DNA from: an uncultured Prevotellaceae bacterium
Lineage (GTDB): Bacteria; Bacteroidota; Bacteroidia; Bacteroidales; Bacteroidaceae
Assembly (NCBI GenBank): GCA_900315095.1
Contig: OMXS01000003.1
Span: 124,001-188,000 of the forward strand
Length of the DNA: 64,000 bases
Direction: 5' to 3'
Shown here: in pieces, positions 1 through 8,732 of the stretch
How the letters are laid out: each line of letters starts with the position of its first letter
Position numbering within the stretch: position 1 is the first letter of the stretch
The notes under the pieces: generated by a model
What the model was told of the DNA's origin: nothing
What the model saw: the letters and a program-made list of their open reading frames with translations, nothing else
Databases searched by the model: none
Made by a program: the position numbers and the translations under genes

Positions 1-648
1 AAATCTTCCAACGGAGAGTATCGTAAAATGTGATTTGTTAGGAAAATCAGATGTAATATCATAAGAACTATTACGAATCATTTTTGTATCGAGTGTGTTA
101 TAAACTGTAACAAAATTAGACGAAAAGCATGGGAACAATTTTTTCATGCCGTCGGCAAAAGTCTCAGAAACACATACAATTTTCGAATAATCTTGGTATA
201 AGTTTTCGAAATCTTTTTTCTCCTTTTCTCCAAACGCCATATATGGACTATGATACCATGCAATTTTATATGCATTATTCTTAATAAATGACACGAATTG
301 AGTTGCAAGACCTTCTTGATACGCTATTATTGAATCATACTTATATTTTTCTTGTATAAGGTTCGCTTCTCTTCTGTACAGCCATGAATAATTATCTCGT
401 CTGGTTATTCTGTTAAGTAAGCCTATGATTTTCCTCGTCATGATATTGTCATGGAGCCAATAGTATAGACGGGACTTTTTAATGATATAAGGTTTAAATA
501 TGTTTTTATAATAATCTCCTCCATCCTCATAAAGGCAGTATATGTTAATATCGTATTTTTCTTTATCTAAAAAATACAAGAGATTTTCCAATGATTTATT
601 TGTACCACCATGAGAATACTCTGGAATTACAAAAAGGATTTTCTTCAT
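1..648 (-). CDS. Glycosyltransferase family 4, N-terminal 216 residues (cut by window start)
   Basis: The frame is open from the ATG at 646-648 to the window edge, so only the N-terminal part is present. It begins with a beta-strand followed by the GT-B signature FVIPEYSHGGTNKSL, in which the GG loop and following helix are typical of GT4 glycosyltransferases. The visible part ends in ILSVGR, the strand that opens the C-terminal Rossmann domain in this family. The enzyme would transfer a sugar from a nucleotide donor to a growing capsule repeat unit at the inner membrane; donor and linkage cannot be predicted. Its start lies 4 bases after the stop of the acetyltransferase gene upstream in the same operon. 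Family is well supported; the catalytic EX7E region lies outside the window. Confidence 0.85.
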   Translation of the reverse strand, partial: MKKILFVIPEYSHGGTNKSLENLLYFLDKEKYDINIYCLYEDGGDYYKNIFKPYIIKKSRLYYWLHDNIMTRKIIGLLNRITRRDNYSWLYRREANLIQEKYKYDSIIAYQEGLATQFVSFIKNNAYKIAWYHSPYMAFGEKEKKDFENLYQDYSKIVCVSETFADGMKKLFPCFSSNFVTVYNTLDTKMIRNSSYDITSDFPNKSHFTILSVGRF

Positions 649-652
649 TATT

Positions 653-1267
653 TTAACGGAGGTTGTTTTCTGTAAATATATTCTTTAATGTTTCTATTGA
701 AATCCTAGCTTCTGGGGGATATAGTTTTTCTTCATGACGGATAATGTCGTCAAGTGGGAAAACTGGCTTTATAATTCTTGCGGGATTGCCCGCAATAACC
801 ATATATGGAGGCCATTCTCCAGAAATTACGCATCCTGCCCCCACAATACACCCCCGACCTATATGTGCACCATTAAGTAATGTGACATTAATGCCGAGCC
901 ATACATCTTCTTCAACGATAATGTCCCTGTCATACTTTCCTTCTTTGTCTAATTCATCTTTAATGGCATCCGTTACGTCATGTTTCCACATGCCGACGAG
1001 TGGCATGTGATTACCAGGACATACACATAGGTTATAGCTTGAAAAGGAACCGCGCTTCATAATAAACTTACTTCGTGGATTTAGAATCAGCCCTCCCTCT
1101 GGGATGGATGTGTTCTCATATAGGTATAAGTTTTTCTTACAGAAAACGATAACATCTGATGCCAAATATGCATCCTTGGCCATATACCCATATTCAGAAT
1201 GCCTGTCTATGTGGAGCAATTTGTCTATATGATTCTTTATTCTCTGTTTAATACTTACATAGTGCAT
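653..1267 (-). CDS. Left-handed beta-helix (hexapeptide) acetyltransferase
   Basis: A 204-residue protein with hexapeptide-repeat sequence in its C-terminal half (IIVEEDVWLGINVTLLNGA, then IGRGCIVGAGCVISG) and the closing motif VIAGNPARIIK found in CatB/maltose-O-acetyltransferase-like enzymes. The segment GMWKHD before the last coils may supply the family's catalytic histidine. Such enzymes move acetyl from acetyl-CoA to a sugar hydroxyl or amine. The N-terminal 60 residues are less conserved. It lies between two glycosyltransferases of the capsule operon, so O-acetylation of the repeat unit is the natural inference. Start chosen at the ATG at 1265-1267. Substrate unknown. Confidence 0.8.
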   Translation of the reverse strand: MHYVSIKQRIKNHIDKLLHIDRHSEYGYMAKDAYLASDVIVFCKKNLYLYENTSIPEGGLILNPRSKFIMKRGSFSSYNLCVCPGNHMPLVGMWKHDVTDAIKDELDKEGKYDRDIIVEEDVWLGINVTLLNGAHIGRGCIVGAGCVISGEWPPYMVIAGNPARIIKPVFPLDDIIRHEEKLYPPEARISIETLKNIFTENNLR

Positions 1268-1295
1268 ATAGAGTTTATATTATATTTGTATTATA

Positions 1296-2381
1296 TTAAT
1301 GCATTACACTAACTGTTGCTTTCATTGTTGTAAGATTCCCAACGCCCTGTCGTTTGCATTCCTCGTAAAGTTGTGGCATAAGAGACTCTATCTCTGTTTT
1401 ATCATAGATATAACCATTGTAAAAATAAACACTTGAATTAAATAGAATTATTTTGTCAAATCTCCATTTCATCAGAATGTATTCAACAGGGATATTAACT
1501 TCCTTTGCAACGACTATATAATGTAGTCCAAAACTTTCGGCAATACTAATTATTTCTTTCCTTGCATCGTCATGTGCACGTGGATGAAATTTAATATAAA
1601 GCAGGCTTCCTTTAGGTAATTCTGAAAACCGTTTTCTTATTATTGCATAAAAACATTCGTCTTTTCGATGACCTTCGTCGTGTGATTCTGACAAGAAAAG
1701 AATACGTTCGTTGTTATTGTTGAAGTCGAATTGTTGAAGATACCCGTTAAGTTGCTCTGAAAGTAAATCCTTGTCAACATATAATCTTTTGTCAAATGAT
1801 TCATGGTAATAACCGGGAACTATACTATATCTTTCGTCAATGGGTATGTGGTCTGTCAGTAATCCATAGTTATATCTAAACATGGCATACTTAACATGAT
1901 AAATTGGAAGATAGTACAAATAATCTTGTATTAATTCTTTGGCCTTGATAAATATGCCTTTTCTTTTTATTGAGGGCTGTTGTAGGTAATGACTTGAGCC
2001 TTCTTCAAAGTATATGATTTTGTAACCACGATGGTGAAAAACTACAGCAGTAAATCTTAAGGCATCGTTTTTTATTTCCCCTAAATATATATTCTTTATA
2101 TTGTTTTCTTCCAGAATTTGCTTTATTTTCTTATAATTAGCATAACAGTTCCTAATATCTGTAAAAGAGTGGGTGTGCACCCCGTTCCATATTGCGATGT
2201 CATGGAAATCAATTTTCTTTTTCCACATATCATCAATGCATATCATGTCATATATCTGGGAGAAATCTCTCAGTTCTCGATATCCTAACAATAGAACATT
2301 GTCTTTTAATCCCTCCTGATGAATTATCTGTTGTGCGACAAATAATTGGAAAGGCATAAAAACTACGAATAAGTTTCCCAT
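1296..2381 (-). CDS. Sialyltransferase-superfamily glycosyltransferase (candidate pseudaminyltransferase)
   Basis: From the ATG at 2379-2381 this is a 361-residue protein; a longer frame to 2432 exists, but the conserved sequence begins at MGNLFVVF. It carries the three short motifs of the bacterial sialyl/polysialyltransferase superfamily (GT38/GT52-like): an acidic-acidic-Gly motif EEG at residues 126-128, HP at 266-267 (KFHPRAH), and SS at 316-317 (LFNSS). These bind and act on CMP-activated nonulosonic acids in the known families. The same locus encodes a pathway ending in a CMP-nonulosonate synthetase (14309-14998), so transfer of pseudaminic acid or a derivative is inferred. It is the first CPS gene after the defence-like cassette. 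Exact CAZy family cannot be fixed by eye. Confidence 0.65.
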   Translation of the reverse strand: MGNLFVVFMPFQLFVAQQIIHQEGLKDNVLLLGYRELRDFSQIYDMICIDDMWKKKIDFHDIAIWNGVHTHSFTDIRNCYANYKKIKQILEENNIKNIYLGEIKNDALRFTAVVFHHRGYKIIYFEEGSSHYLQQPSIKRKGIFIKAKELIQDYLYYLPIYHVKYAMFRYNYGLLTDHIPIDERYSIVPGYYHESFDKRLYVDKDLLSEQLNGYLQQFDFNNNNERILFLSESHDEGHRKDECFYAIIRKRFSELPKGSLLYIKFHPRAHDDARKEIISIAESFGLHYIVVAKEVNIPVEYILMKWRFDKIILFNSSVYFYNGYIYDKTEIESLMPQLYEECKRQGVGNLTTMKATVSVMH

Positions 2382-2432
2382 ATTATTATCCTCATTTGCT
2401 GTTTTTCTCACTCTATTCCAGCTTTTTGGCAA

Positions 2433-2924
2433 AAGATTTCACGATAGTCCCTGAACTCATATTCTCATCTGTAAGCAGCTAATTTATACGCATACCCGAA
2501 AAGTTTATCCTTTCAGATATCCAACGTTTATAACTGACTAAGTTTTTATTGATTTTTAAATCTTAACCTTAGACGGTTATCGTCACGACTCGTCAAATCC
2601 TATGCACAATTTGCTATCTCTGCTCCGAGTTTTTTCGGAAAATAATTAGTGAAATTTAATCTGTGCCGCTCGGCTTCACCGCTTGTTCCAAAGGCCTCAA
2701 GAAAGGTATATCATCTTATATTCTCTTACCGCTCGGGCTTTGCACGCTTTTAAAGAACGTTTTCGGGCAGCCAAGAGCAGAGTCCAAATCTTGTTTGGCT
2801 ATGCCGAGGCAAGGAAAAGGTCGGAGAAAAACCAAAGAATACGTTTAAATTGGCCGCTTACTTATGAACGCTTAAAAAGAAATTGGGTGCTTACGTATTT
2901 TTGTTTGAATATTTTCTTATAAAA
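2433..2924. other. Gene-free gap with dispersed repeats
   Basis: No credible gene is visible here. Short frames on the plus strand are made of repeat sequence. A segment at 2701-2757 (beginning GAAAGGTATATCATC) recurs at 39451 and 45184. A 58-base block at 2768-2825 recurs at 47750-47807. The phrase TTATGAACG followed a little later by GTGCTTAC at 2863-2895 recurs near 36590-36620. The gap separates the distal end of the six-gene cassette from the last CPS genes. Confidence 0.7.
2701..2825 (+). repeat. Composite dispersed repeat (two modules)
   Basis: The first module (2701-2757) begins AAAGGTATATCATC and continues with a GCTCGGGCTTTG(C/T)ACGCTTT segment. It is shared with 39451-39503, and its first 14 bases with 45184-45197. 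The second module (2768-2825) matches 47750-47807 over 58 bases without gaps and with a few mismatches, including the shared run TGTTTGGCTATGCCGAGGCA. At 47750 this second module is read as the N-terminus of an M15 peptidase; here it is intergenic. Confidence 0.8.
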
Positions 2925-2944
2925 CACTCCCTTGTGAGGGAGTG
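2925..2944 (-). terminator. Hairpin terminator after the six-gene cassette
   Basis: A perfect 8-base stem (CACTCCCT / AGGGAGTG) with a 4-base loop. Read on the minus strand it is followed directly by TTTTAT, the layout of a rho-independent terminator for transcription arriving from the ATPase gene at 3196. A second weak GCCC/GGGC hairpin sits just upstream (2945-2960). It closes the cassette and separates it from the CPS genes further left. Confidence 0.6.
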
Positions 2945-2969
2945 CCCACCCCGAAGGGCAGTTGTCCTT

Positions 2970-3119
2970 TTATGAACGCCTGAACCAAAGACGTCTGTCT
3001 AGGCTACCTCGTAGCCGCCTGCAATGCTCTCGGACATACTCCCACTTTCCGAGACGGAAGCGAAAGTAGTCTGTCACATGTACAGGCTTTTCGACAGGGC
3101 ATGATAAACAACGTGCCAT
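2970..3119 (-). CDS. Possible small protein, 49 residues
   Basis: A short frame from the ATG at 3117-3119, beginning MARCLSCPVEKPVHV and containing a basic/aromatic stretch (DYFRFRLGKWEYVREHCRR) with three cysteines (positions 4, 7 and near 36). Its composition looks more protein-like than a random frame. It lies between the stop of the RecF-like ATPase (3196) and the terminator at 2925, so it would be the last gene of that transcript. I do not recognise the family. It could also be a remnant of a larger gene. Low confidence. Confidence 0.3.
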   Translation of the reverse strand: MARCLSCPVEKPVHVTDYFRFRLGKWEYVREHCRRLRGSLDRRLWFRRS

Positions 3120-3195
3120 ATCTTCTGTAACAATAAATATCAATAGACATTGTATTATCACTTCCGATATGATTGTTTAACTGCCTCATTTCATT

Positions 3196-4614
3196 CTACA
3201 TACCGTAGATATTGGTATGACGGAACGATTTCACATGATTCTCAAAGTATTTGAGTAGTTCAATTGAATGCCGTATTTCCTTATCCGTAAAAGTAGCCAT
3301 TGCTCCTGTGCTATGTGACAGCTGATGCAAAACAACCTTCTGGAACATCTTGAGTTCTCTGAGGATGTTTTTCACCTTTTCTATCTCCACATCCTTCTTA
3401 TACTTCTCAATCTCTGCTGTGATAATCGTCAGTTTATCGTGGTCTGCATCGTCACCAACAACTGTATTTATGATAGTATCCACCAAATCGCGACTTGTAT
3501 AAACAGTATCACCCTGCTTATGTATGTATATCGGTTTATTCTTGTCTATCATCCTTGCAAGGAGATTGCCGGAATCTTCAAAACAATCTACAAGGACGAG
3601 TTTGGCTAACTCATACATCACTGCCTCAAAACGACGGCGTATCTGATTGCCAGCCTCTTCACGATTGGTTGTTGCTGTATATTCTGCGAGTATAGCTTTG
3701 GCATCTTTCATCGTATTGTAACTGTACGCCTTGCTGTCATCAATACTCTCATAGATATTATACTCCTTCCATTTGTCGGGAATACCGTCAATAGCATTGC
3801 TCAGTTTCAAATGCGCCATATTGAAGAAACTGACATTGTGAGTAAGTAGTACTATCTGACAGTCTGAGAAATCACGGACTAGATAGTTCACGAGAAATAT
3901 CCTATTGGTGGCATCAAGACTGGTCACAATATCGTCAAGCACCAACAGTTTATCCTTACCTTCGGGAAGTGATGCCTTATGCAACTTCACGGTCTCAAAG
4001 AACAGAAGCAGTGCCACAAGGTGCAATTTAGCCTCATTCAGAAACTGACGGTAGTCTTTCTCTGGAGACACACCACGAGTAGCATCCTCTATCTTCAAAG
4101 TGTAATAAACATCAGCAAAGGATACTGTAAAATTCTCCTTGAAGTCATCATGAACTGCCTTGTTGATATTTTGCAAAAGTGTATCCAGGTTATCTCTAAA
4201 AAATGCATTCACGTCCATAGAGGGCATTGTAATGTCTTTAAGAAAATCTCCTGCACGTAGCACGTCACCCACCTGCACATTCTGATTACACAGCATATAG
4301 GTGGCATTGTCATCCATTGGAAAGGCTTCTCGCTTTACTCCGTTCACCTTCAGTTCAAAGTCAGCCTTGATAATCTGATTGTTGAAACCGCGCAAAAAGT
4401 TCTGCTTATCAGCCTCGGTTATCTCTCCTGCCTGCCCTTCTTTCTTCAATCCCGCCAAGATGCGATCTTGGTAGAAGAAAAGACGTAAGGCTTCATAGAG
4501 CGAACTCTTGCCGGAGCCATTCTCACCATATGCCAACATACTCTTGCCGTCAAGGTTGAACTCAACAGGTAGCCCAAAGGCTTTGAAGCTTGTTAGGCTA
4601 ATAGTATTAATCAT
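3196..4614 (-). CDS. RecF/SMC-like AAA ATPase (472 aa), last large gene of the cassette
   Basis: The Walker A motif GENGSGKSS lies at residues 30-38, right after the usual beta-strand start of RecF/AAA_15-type ATPases. The signature/Walker B region LLVLDDIVTSLD is near residue 225, followed by the switch strand VLLTHN near 258. The head halves are separated by only about 190 residues, so a long coiled coil is absent. The C-terminal 200 residues are helical and carry no domain I can name. Its start overlaps the end of the DUF262 gene by 8 bases, implying translational coupling. Such ATPases often power or gate a partner nuclease in defence systems; that role here is inferred from context. Confidence 0.8.
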   Translation of the reverse strand: MINTISLTSFKAFGLPVEFNLDGKSMLAYGENGSGKSSLYEALRLFFYQDRILAGLKKEGQAGEITEADKQNFLRGFNNQIIKADFELKVNGVKREAFPMDDNATYMLCNQNVQVGDVLRAGDFLKDITMPSMDVNAFFRDNLDTLLQNINKAVHDDFKENFTVSFADVYYTLKIEDATRGVSPEKDYRQFLNEAKLHLVALLLFFETVKLHKASLPEGKDKLLVLDDIVTSLDATNRIFLVNYLVRDFSDCQIVLLTHNVSFFNMAHLKLSNAIDGIPDKWKEYNIYESIDDSKAYSYNTMKDAKAILAEYTATTNREEAGNQIRRRFEAVMYELAKLVLVDCFEDSGNLLARMIDKNKPIYIHKQGDTVYTSRDLVDTIINTVVGDDADHDKLTIITAEIEKYKKDVEIEKVKNILRELKMFQKVVLHQLSHSTGAMATFTDKEIRHSIELLKYFENHVKSFRHTNIYGM

Positions 4615-6256
4615 TTTGGGGGTCTTTGAAGAAACTGTTCAATACTTGTTTCAGTTCGCTTGTTCGAACGACTAAATCTTCATAAGTTACCACAGGATGG
4701 GTTACCAGATAGTCTCGTACCTGCTTTATACCAGTATTCCCATAGTATCTACGTTTTTCTGAATAGGTCTTATTCTTCTTGCCGCAATCAAGGACGATAA
4801 AGTTGCCAAGGTCATCTACATGCTCATAGAAATCATGGCCCGTCCATGTTGAATCCAATTGCTTGTAGTCTTTCGACGTAAGAAGTTTGTCTATAGAGTA
4901 GTTAGTGATAGCTGTGGGTGACTGTAGATAATGTGCCAGCAGAGCATAGCCGTATTTTAGACGTCCTAGATAGTTGAAATAATTGTCATCAACACTCTTT
5001 TGATAATAGGGCTTAATGGGCAGGCTTATATACAGTTGACGGATGATATTGTATACTTCGAATTTCACCATGGTTGTAGAGCCTTGAAAATAGCAATAAC
5101 GTACCAACGATTTCAAGAATTCTATCGTCTGTGTTTCATTTGACTTTATCCCGTACTTGTAAGTGTATGCAACCAAAGCATACAAGGGGTAAATATTGCT
5201 ATAGGCATAAATCAATTGAATCCACGAAGCCAGTTCTGTTTTTTTGTTCATTTCCGCCCATATATCACGGAGCACCTCCAAGATATGCATCAGATCTTGC
5301 ATGACCTCGGTGTACCCTTTTTGGTTGAGTGGCGAATGGCTATCCTCAATAAAAAAGTCACGAAGACTCTTCTCTGCACCTGTAATACCCTTCTCCCCCC
5401 TCACTGTATGAGAATAAAAGCGAAAAGTGTCATCAATACTCAGATTCTGTTGTTCACAGGTGTTTTTGAATTCCACCCAAAGACCAATAAACTCTTTTTG
5501 ATCGTCCTCGGTGATGGCCTTGCCATAAAGCTTAGCCTTGAAAATGTCGGCATCCTGAAGGTCACGACCTCGGTTGTTGATAGTCTCAAAAATGGTGAGT
5601 GCCTTGTCATCAGCATCTTTCTGACTGTTACCGGTCAGTTCAATAGGCAACAGCGACACTTGTTCCAGAAAGTATTGTAGGAAATTTGTCACAGCATCCT
5701 TCCCGTACTGTTTGGCGTAGTCGCTAAACCAACTGTAGAAATAGAGACTGTTGGTAATGATATTGCTCTTGAACTTATTGGCACGAATATCACCCTGTCG
5801 GTTGCGAGCTTGAGTGAGTTTATTCTGGAAATCAGCATCGCTATAACCAGCGACCTCGCGAATATAGGTATCGTCGTCGGTCTCGAAAATGAGTGACTGC
5901 ACCTTCACTTCCTTATTCTTGCCATCCCATGAACGCACGGTGGTAATTTCGTCAAGCACCGGCACCTCATCAAGGATGACACTTAATGCCTTAAATGCCA
6001 GCCATAGGGTGATGATACGCTGCTGACCATCCACTATCTGCGGACGGTTGGCATCGCGGTTACTTCGTGAAATAATGATATTTCCAAGAAAATAATCGTT
6101 CTTGCCGTTGTACGCATCAATGATATCTGAATACATCTTTAGACAATGCTCATATTCCCAGCTATAAGGACGCTGGTACGACGGTATGATATATTTGTCG
6201 CGGGTAGTAAAAAGAGTCATCAAACTCTTCTGCTCCGCTGTTAATGATAATGCCAT
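4607..6256 (-). CDS. DUF262/GmrSD-like protein (549 aa)
   Basis: The N-terminus has the DUF262 signature: IPSYQRPYSW at residues 24-33 and DGQQR at 76-80, the motif tied to nucleotide-dependent activity in GmrS/SspE-type proteins. Helical sequence follows. The C-terminal 80 residues (DLGNFIVLDCGKKNKTYSEKRRYY) resemble the HNH-type DUF1524 domain of GmrSD enzymes in the GN-L-x-N-K-x-Y pattern. The usual H-x-x-P metal motif is not clear, with only GHDFYEHV at that position. GmrSD proteins cut modified phage DNA; related SspE senses phosphorothioate DNA. It lies 55 bases after a DNA methyltransferase gene and overlaps the following ATPase gene. DUF262 is secure; whether the nuclease half is active is not. 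Confidence 0.8.
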   Translation of the reverse strand: MALSLTAEQKSLMTLFTTRDKYIIPSYQRPYSWEYEHCLKMYSDIIDAYNGKNDYFLGNIIISRSNRDANRPQIVDGQQRIITLWLAFKALSVILDEVPVLDEITTVRSWDGKNKEVKVQSLIFETDDDTYIREVAGYSDADFQNKLTQARNRQGDIRANKFKSNIITNSLYFYSWFSDYAKQYGKDAVTNFLQYFLEQVSLLPIELTGNSQKDADDKALTIFETINNRGRDLQDADIFKAKLYGKAITEDDQKEFIGLWVEFKNTCEQQNLSIDDTFRFYSHTVRGEKGITGAEKSLRDFFIEDSHSPLNQKGYTEVMQDLMHILEVLRDIWAEMNKKTELASWIQLIYAYSNIYPLYALVAYTYKYGIKSNETQTIEFLKSLVRYCYFQGSTTMVKFEVYNIIRQLYISLPIKPYYQKSVDDNYFNYLGRLKYGYALLAHYLQSPTAITNYSIDKLLTSKDYKQLDSTWTGHDFYEHVDDLGNFIVLDCGKKNKTYSEKRRYYGNTGIKQVRDYLVTHPVVTYEDLVVRTSELKQVLNSFFKDPQND

Positions 6257-6311
6257 AATACCTTTTTTTATAAACCAAACTCTTTAAAGGACAACTCTCT
6301 TCGGTAATACA

Positions 6312-7604
6312 TTATTTTTCCATAACAATAACGCTCTCCCTCAATTTCTTTCCCAACAACCTACTTTGCTGAGGACTGGTCTTAATATCACGGGCTTTCC
6401 GTATTTCTTTTACAACAAAGCCACAGTCTTCCGCAATATCGCTAATAATATAGTCCACAGGGACCTCTACCCCAAAATATGCTGAATTGGCAACATTGAA
6501 ATAAACAATACCTCCCTTGCGCATTTTCTTAGAAAAAGCCGTGAACAGTTGTTTCATATCCTCAAAATAGCCGCATATCATATTAAATATGTCCGGATTC
6601 CATCTCTTTGTATCAGATTGCGTCATGTCTGACAAGCATTTTATCAGTCGAGGATTAGCGATAGGCTTCACTTCTGAATATTTTACTTGAACATGAGAGC
6701 GTATTGTGCTCTTGCGTAGTCTTTGCAAATCGTCATGACCACTTACCAATTGCAAAGTACGCAATTCCAACATATAAATATCTGTATAGTCACGGGAATT
6801 CAAATATGGAGGGGAAGTGATAATCAAATCTAAAGTATTGTCTGGAACAATCTCAATAGATTGGCGAACATCTCCATAATAACATATATCTACATTTTGG
6901 ACAGCCGTTTGTTGAGACGCTAATATTCGCACATCTTCTAATATCACTGTATCAAGTTGATTCAGAAAGAGGTTGTGTACTTCATCCCTTTTTATAATCT
7001 TTTTTTCCCATCCTTTTTTATATGAGAGGCATTTACCATTGCGGAATACATTGCTGGCCTGTAGAATAATGGAGGCCAATGCAATGGTAAAGAGACTCTT
7101 GTATCGTTCGTCGTCAACAACTGTTCTGATTGCATGTCGTATATCGAGAATCCCATCCAATGATGAATCATGGAAATTCCATTTCCTCAATCCATCCTTA
7201 CGCACTACTCTGTCTCCGAAAGGTACGGTCTCTACACTTCGAATGTCTGCTATAGGTTTAGCAAGTTTCTCGGATACCTTGTTCCGGTAGTTCTTGAGTG
7301 TTGACTCATCGTAGTTCCTTTCTAGTTTGACCTTGGCAAGGAGAAACATAAAGGGACTCACTTCAAAACTGTAACACCTGATGTCATGGTTTTGCAACTC
7401 AACCGGAGTCGTTCCGCTTCCACAGAATGGTTCCATAGCGCATTGCGGAGTGTAGGGCAGTTCCTTAAGTATCTCCTCAATAAACTCCTTGGAATAACCT
7501 TCAACAAAAGGATACCACCTGTGCACAAGAACATCTTTGTTCTTGCCAAACACCATGATTGAATCATACTTTTTAGTGCAGTCTATGAGTGGATAATCTC
7601 TCAT
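6312..7604 (-). CDS. DNA methyltransferase (adenine-N6 or cytosine-N4), 430 aa
   Basis: The SAM-binding motif FCGSGTT is at residues 60-66 and the catalytic motif SPPY near 263-266, with about 200 residues between them that could hold target recognition. This is the motif I then motif IV order. The C-terminal part has GGIVYFNVANSAYFG, another typical methyltransferase strand. The enzyme would methylate an exocyclic amino group in a specific DNA sequence, marking self DNA if the neighbouring nuclease-like genes restrict. It starts 9 bases after the stop of the PD-(D/E)XK gene and is followed by the DUF262 gene, so it lies in the middle of the cassette. Sequence specificity cannot be read by eye. 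Confidence 0.85.
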   Translation of the reverse strand: MRDYPLIDCTKKYDSIMVFGKNKDVLVHRWYPFVEGYSKEFIEEILKELPYTPQCAMEPFCGSGTTPVELQNHDIRCYSFEVSPFMFLLAKVKLERNYDESTLKNYRNKVSEKLAKPIADIRSVETVPFGDRVVRKDGLRKWNFHDSSLDGILDIRHAIRTVVDDERYKSLFTIALASIILQASNVFRNGKCLSYKKGWEKKIIKRDEVHNLFLNQLDTVILEDVRILASQQTAVQNVDICYYGDVRQSIEIVPDNTLDLIITSPPYLNSRDYTDIYMLELRTLQLVSGHDDLQRLRKSTIRSHVQVKYSEVKPIANPRLIKCLSDMTQSDTKRWNPDIFNMICGYFEDMKQLFTAFSKKMRKGGIVYFNVANSAYFGVEVPVDYIISDIAEDCGFVVKEIRKARDIKTSPQQSRLLGKKLRESVIVMEK

Positions 7605-7613
7605 GTGATTCTA

Positions 7614-8732
7614 TTATCGGGGCTTCTTATTGATAACTCTAAAATCAGCTACTTTTCTAAACTGTCGTTCGTATTTCTTATATGGTTCGTCAAGCATATC
7701 AGAATTGCGACCATCGCCACTGTCTCCTGCCACATCCTCTTTACGGGCATCGAAAACAACGAGATAACCTAATTTTACATGATAGGATAAATCGGAAAGC
7801 TCCTTTATATATCTGATTGTTTGCTTATAACCTTCGGGAACTACCTTGGGATTAGGATTGAAGGTTGAACCTATTTTCTTGCCAAGATGATGGATGCTGG
7901 TACCAACCCATTTTACCTCAATAAAGTATATACCCAGACCAGCCTCATCTTGTACCAGTATATCGATGCTGTCATCATTATTAAGTGTGTATTCCTTAGA
8001 GACTCTTGCGCGCATTACATCTTGCAAGTAGCCTAATAAATCATCCCTGAAATAGGCCTCTGGTTTATTCTTCACTAATTGCTTGTTAGCATCTATAAAG
8101 TCACTTTCAGACAAATCTGACTGTAAGTCCTTATGTAATGACCGCAATTCAGTCAGCGAAACAAAGAACTTCTGATAGTTATTGCTGTCAGTAATATGGA
8201 GGTTCCTGTAATCCTCGAGCACTTGATCCAGTTCATCAACAGTCTTTTTTCGTTTGTAAAGCGCCAAGTCGTCTGCTGTTGCGAAAAGTGCCCCGTGGTT
8301 GTGACCGTTGATAAAGTAACTCAACTCATTGCCACGTGCAAGTAGAAAAATAATCTTTCCGTCTTTGGATGCTTCGCTATACATCTGAATGGCCAGACTG
8401 CTGTCAGTAGCAAACTCTTCGTTATTAACAGCAAGAATCTTCAACTGGGCATCTATAACGACATGCCTATTTTTGATGAATTCATCACAGGAGAAAAGAC
8501 GCTTTACCAGTTCATCCATATCACTGGGTAACTTTGCAAGGTCGTCAGTGCCGATGGAGATACTCTTTACATCAACATCAGGGCTTTTGGCCAGTTCACT
8601 CATAATAAGTGAACGGAGCAACTTAAATTGAAATGTAGCGAGAATAGGCTCTGCCGCAAATTGCTCTATCCGTTCTTTCACACTCAGTATTTCGCTTCTG
8701 AATGATGCATTGTCAAAGTCTATCATATTCAT
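7614..8732 (-). CDS. PD-(D/E)XK-like nuclease protein (372 aa)
   Basis: The C-terminal third carries a restriction-nuclease-type core: YFRDDLLGYLQDVM, then SIDILVQ, a short turn, and IYFIEVKW around residues 255-273. This gives the D...E-x-K arrangement of the PD-(D/E)XK fold, and a helix with YKQTIRYIKEL follows. The N-terminal 200 residues are helical and unrecognised, and may bind the partner protein or DNA. The ATG follows immediately on the TGA of the preceding gene; a second Met two codons later is an alternative start. Between an SMC-like ATPase pair and a methyltransferase, a DNA-cleaving effector is the most likely role. The fold assignment rests on motif pattern only. Confidence 0.6.
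   Translation of the reverse strand: MNMIDFDNASFRSEILSVKERIEQFAAEPILATFQFKLLRSLIMSELAKSPDVDVKSISIGTDDLAKLPSDMDELVKRLFSCDEFIKNRHVVIDAQLKILAVNNEEFATDSSLAIQMYSEASKDGKIIFLLARGNELSYFINGHNHGALFATADDLALYKRKKTVDELDQVLEDYRNLHITDSNNYQKFFVSLTELRSLHKDLQSDLSESDFIDANKQLVKNKPEAYFRDDLLGYLQDVMRARVSKEYTLNNDDSIDILVQDEAGLGIYFIEVKWVGTSIHHLGKKIGSTFNPNPKVVPEGYKQTIRYIKELSDLSYHVKLGYLVVFDARKEDVAGDSGDGRNSDMLDEPYKKYERQFRKVADFRVINKKPR

Noticed and set aside
2663-2922. Two overlapping small frames on the plus strand
   Set aside because: They read dispersed repeat DNA with no conserved protein sequence.
2970-3189. Intact insertion sequence or transposase remnant after the RecF-like ATPase
   Set aside because: Only a 49-residue frame with a few cysteines is seen; no terminal inverted repeats or DDE motif.
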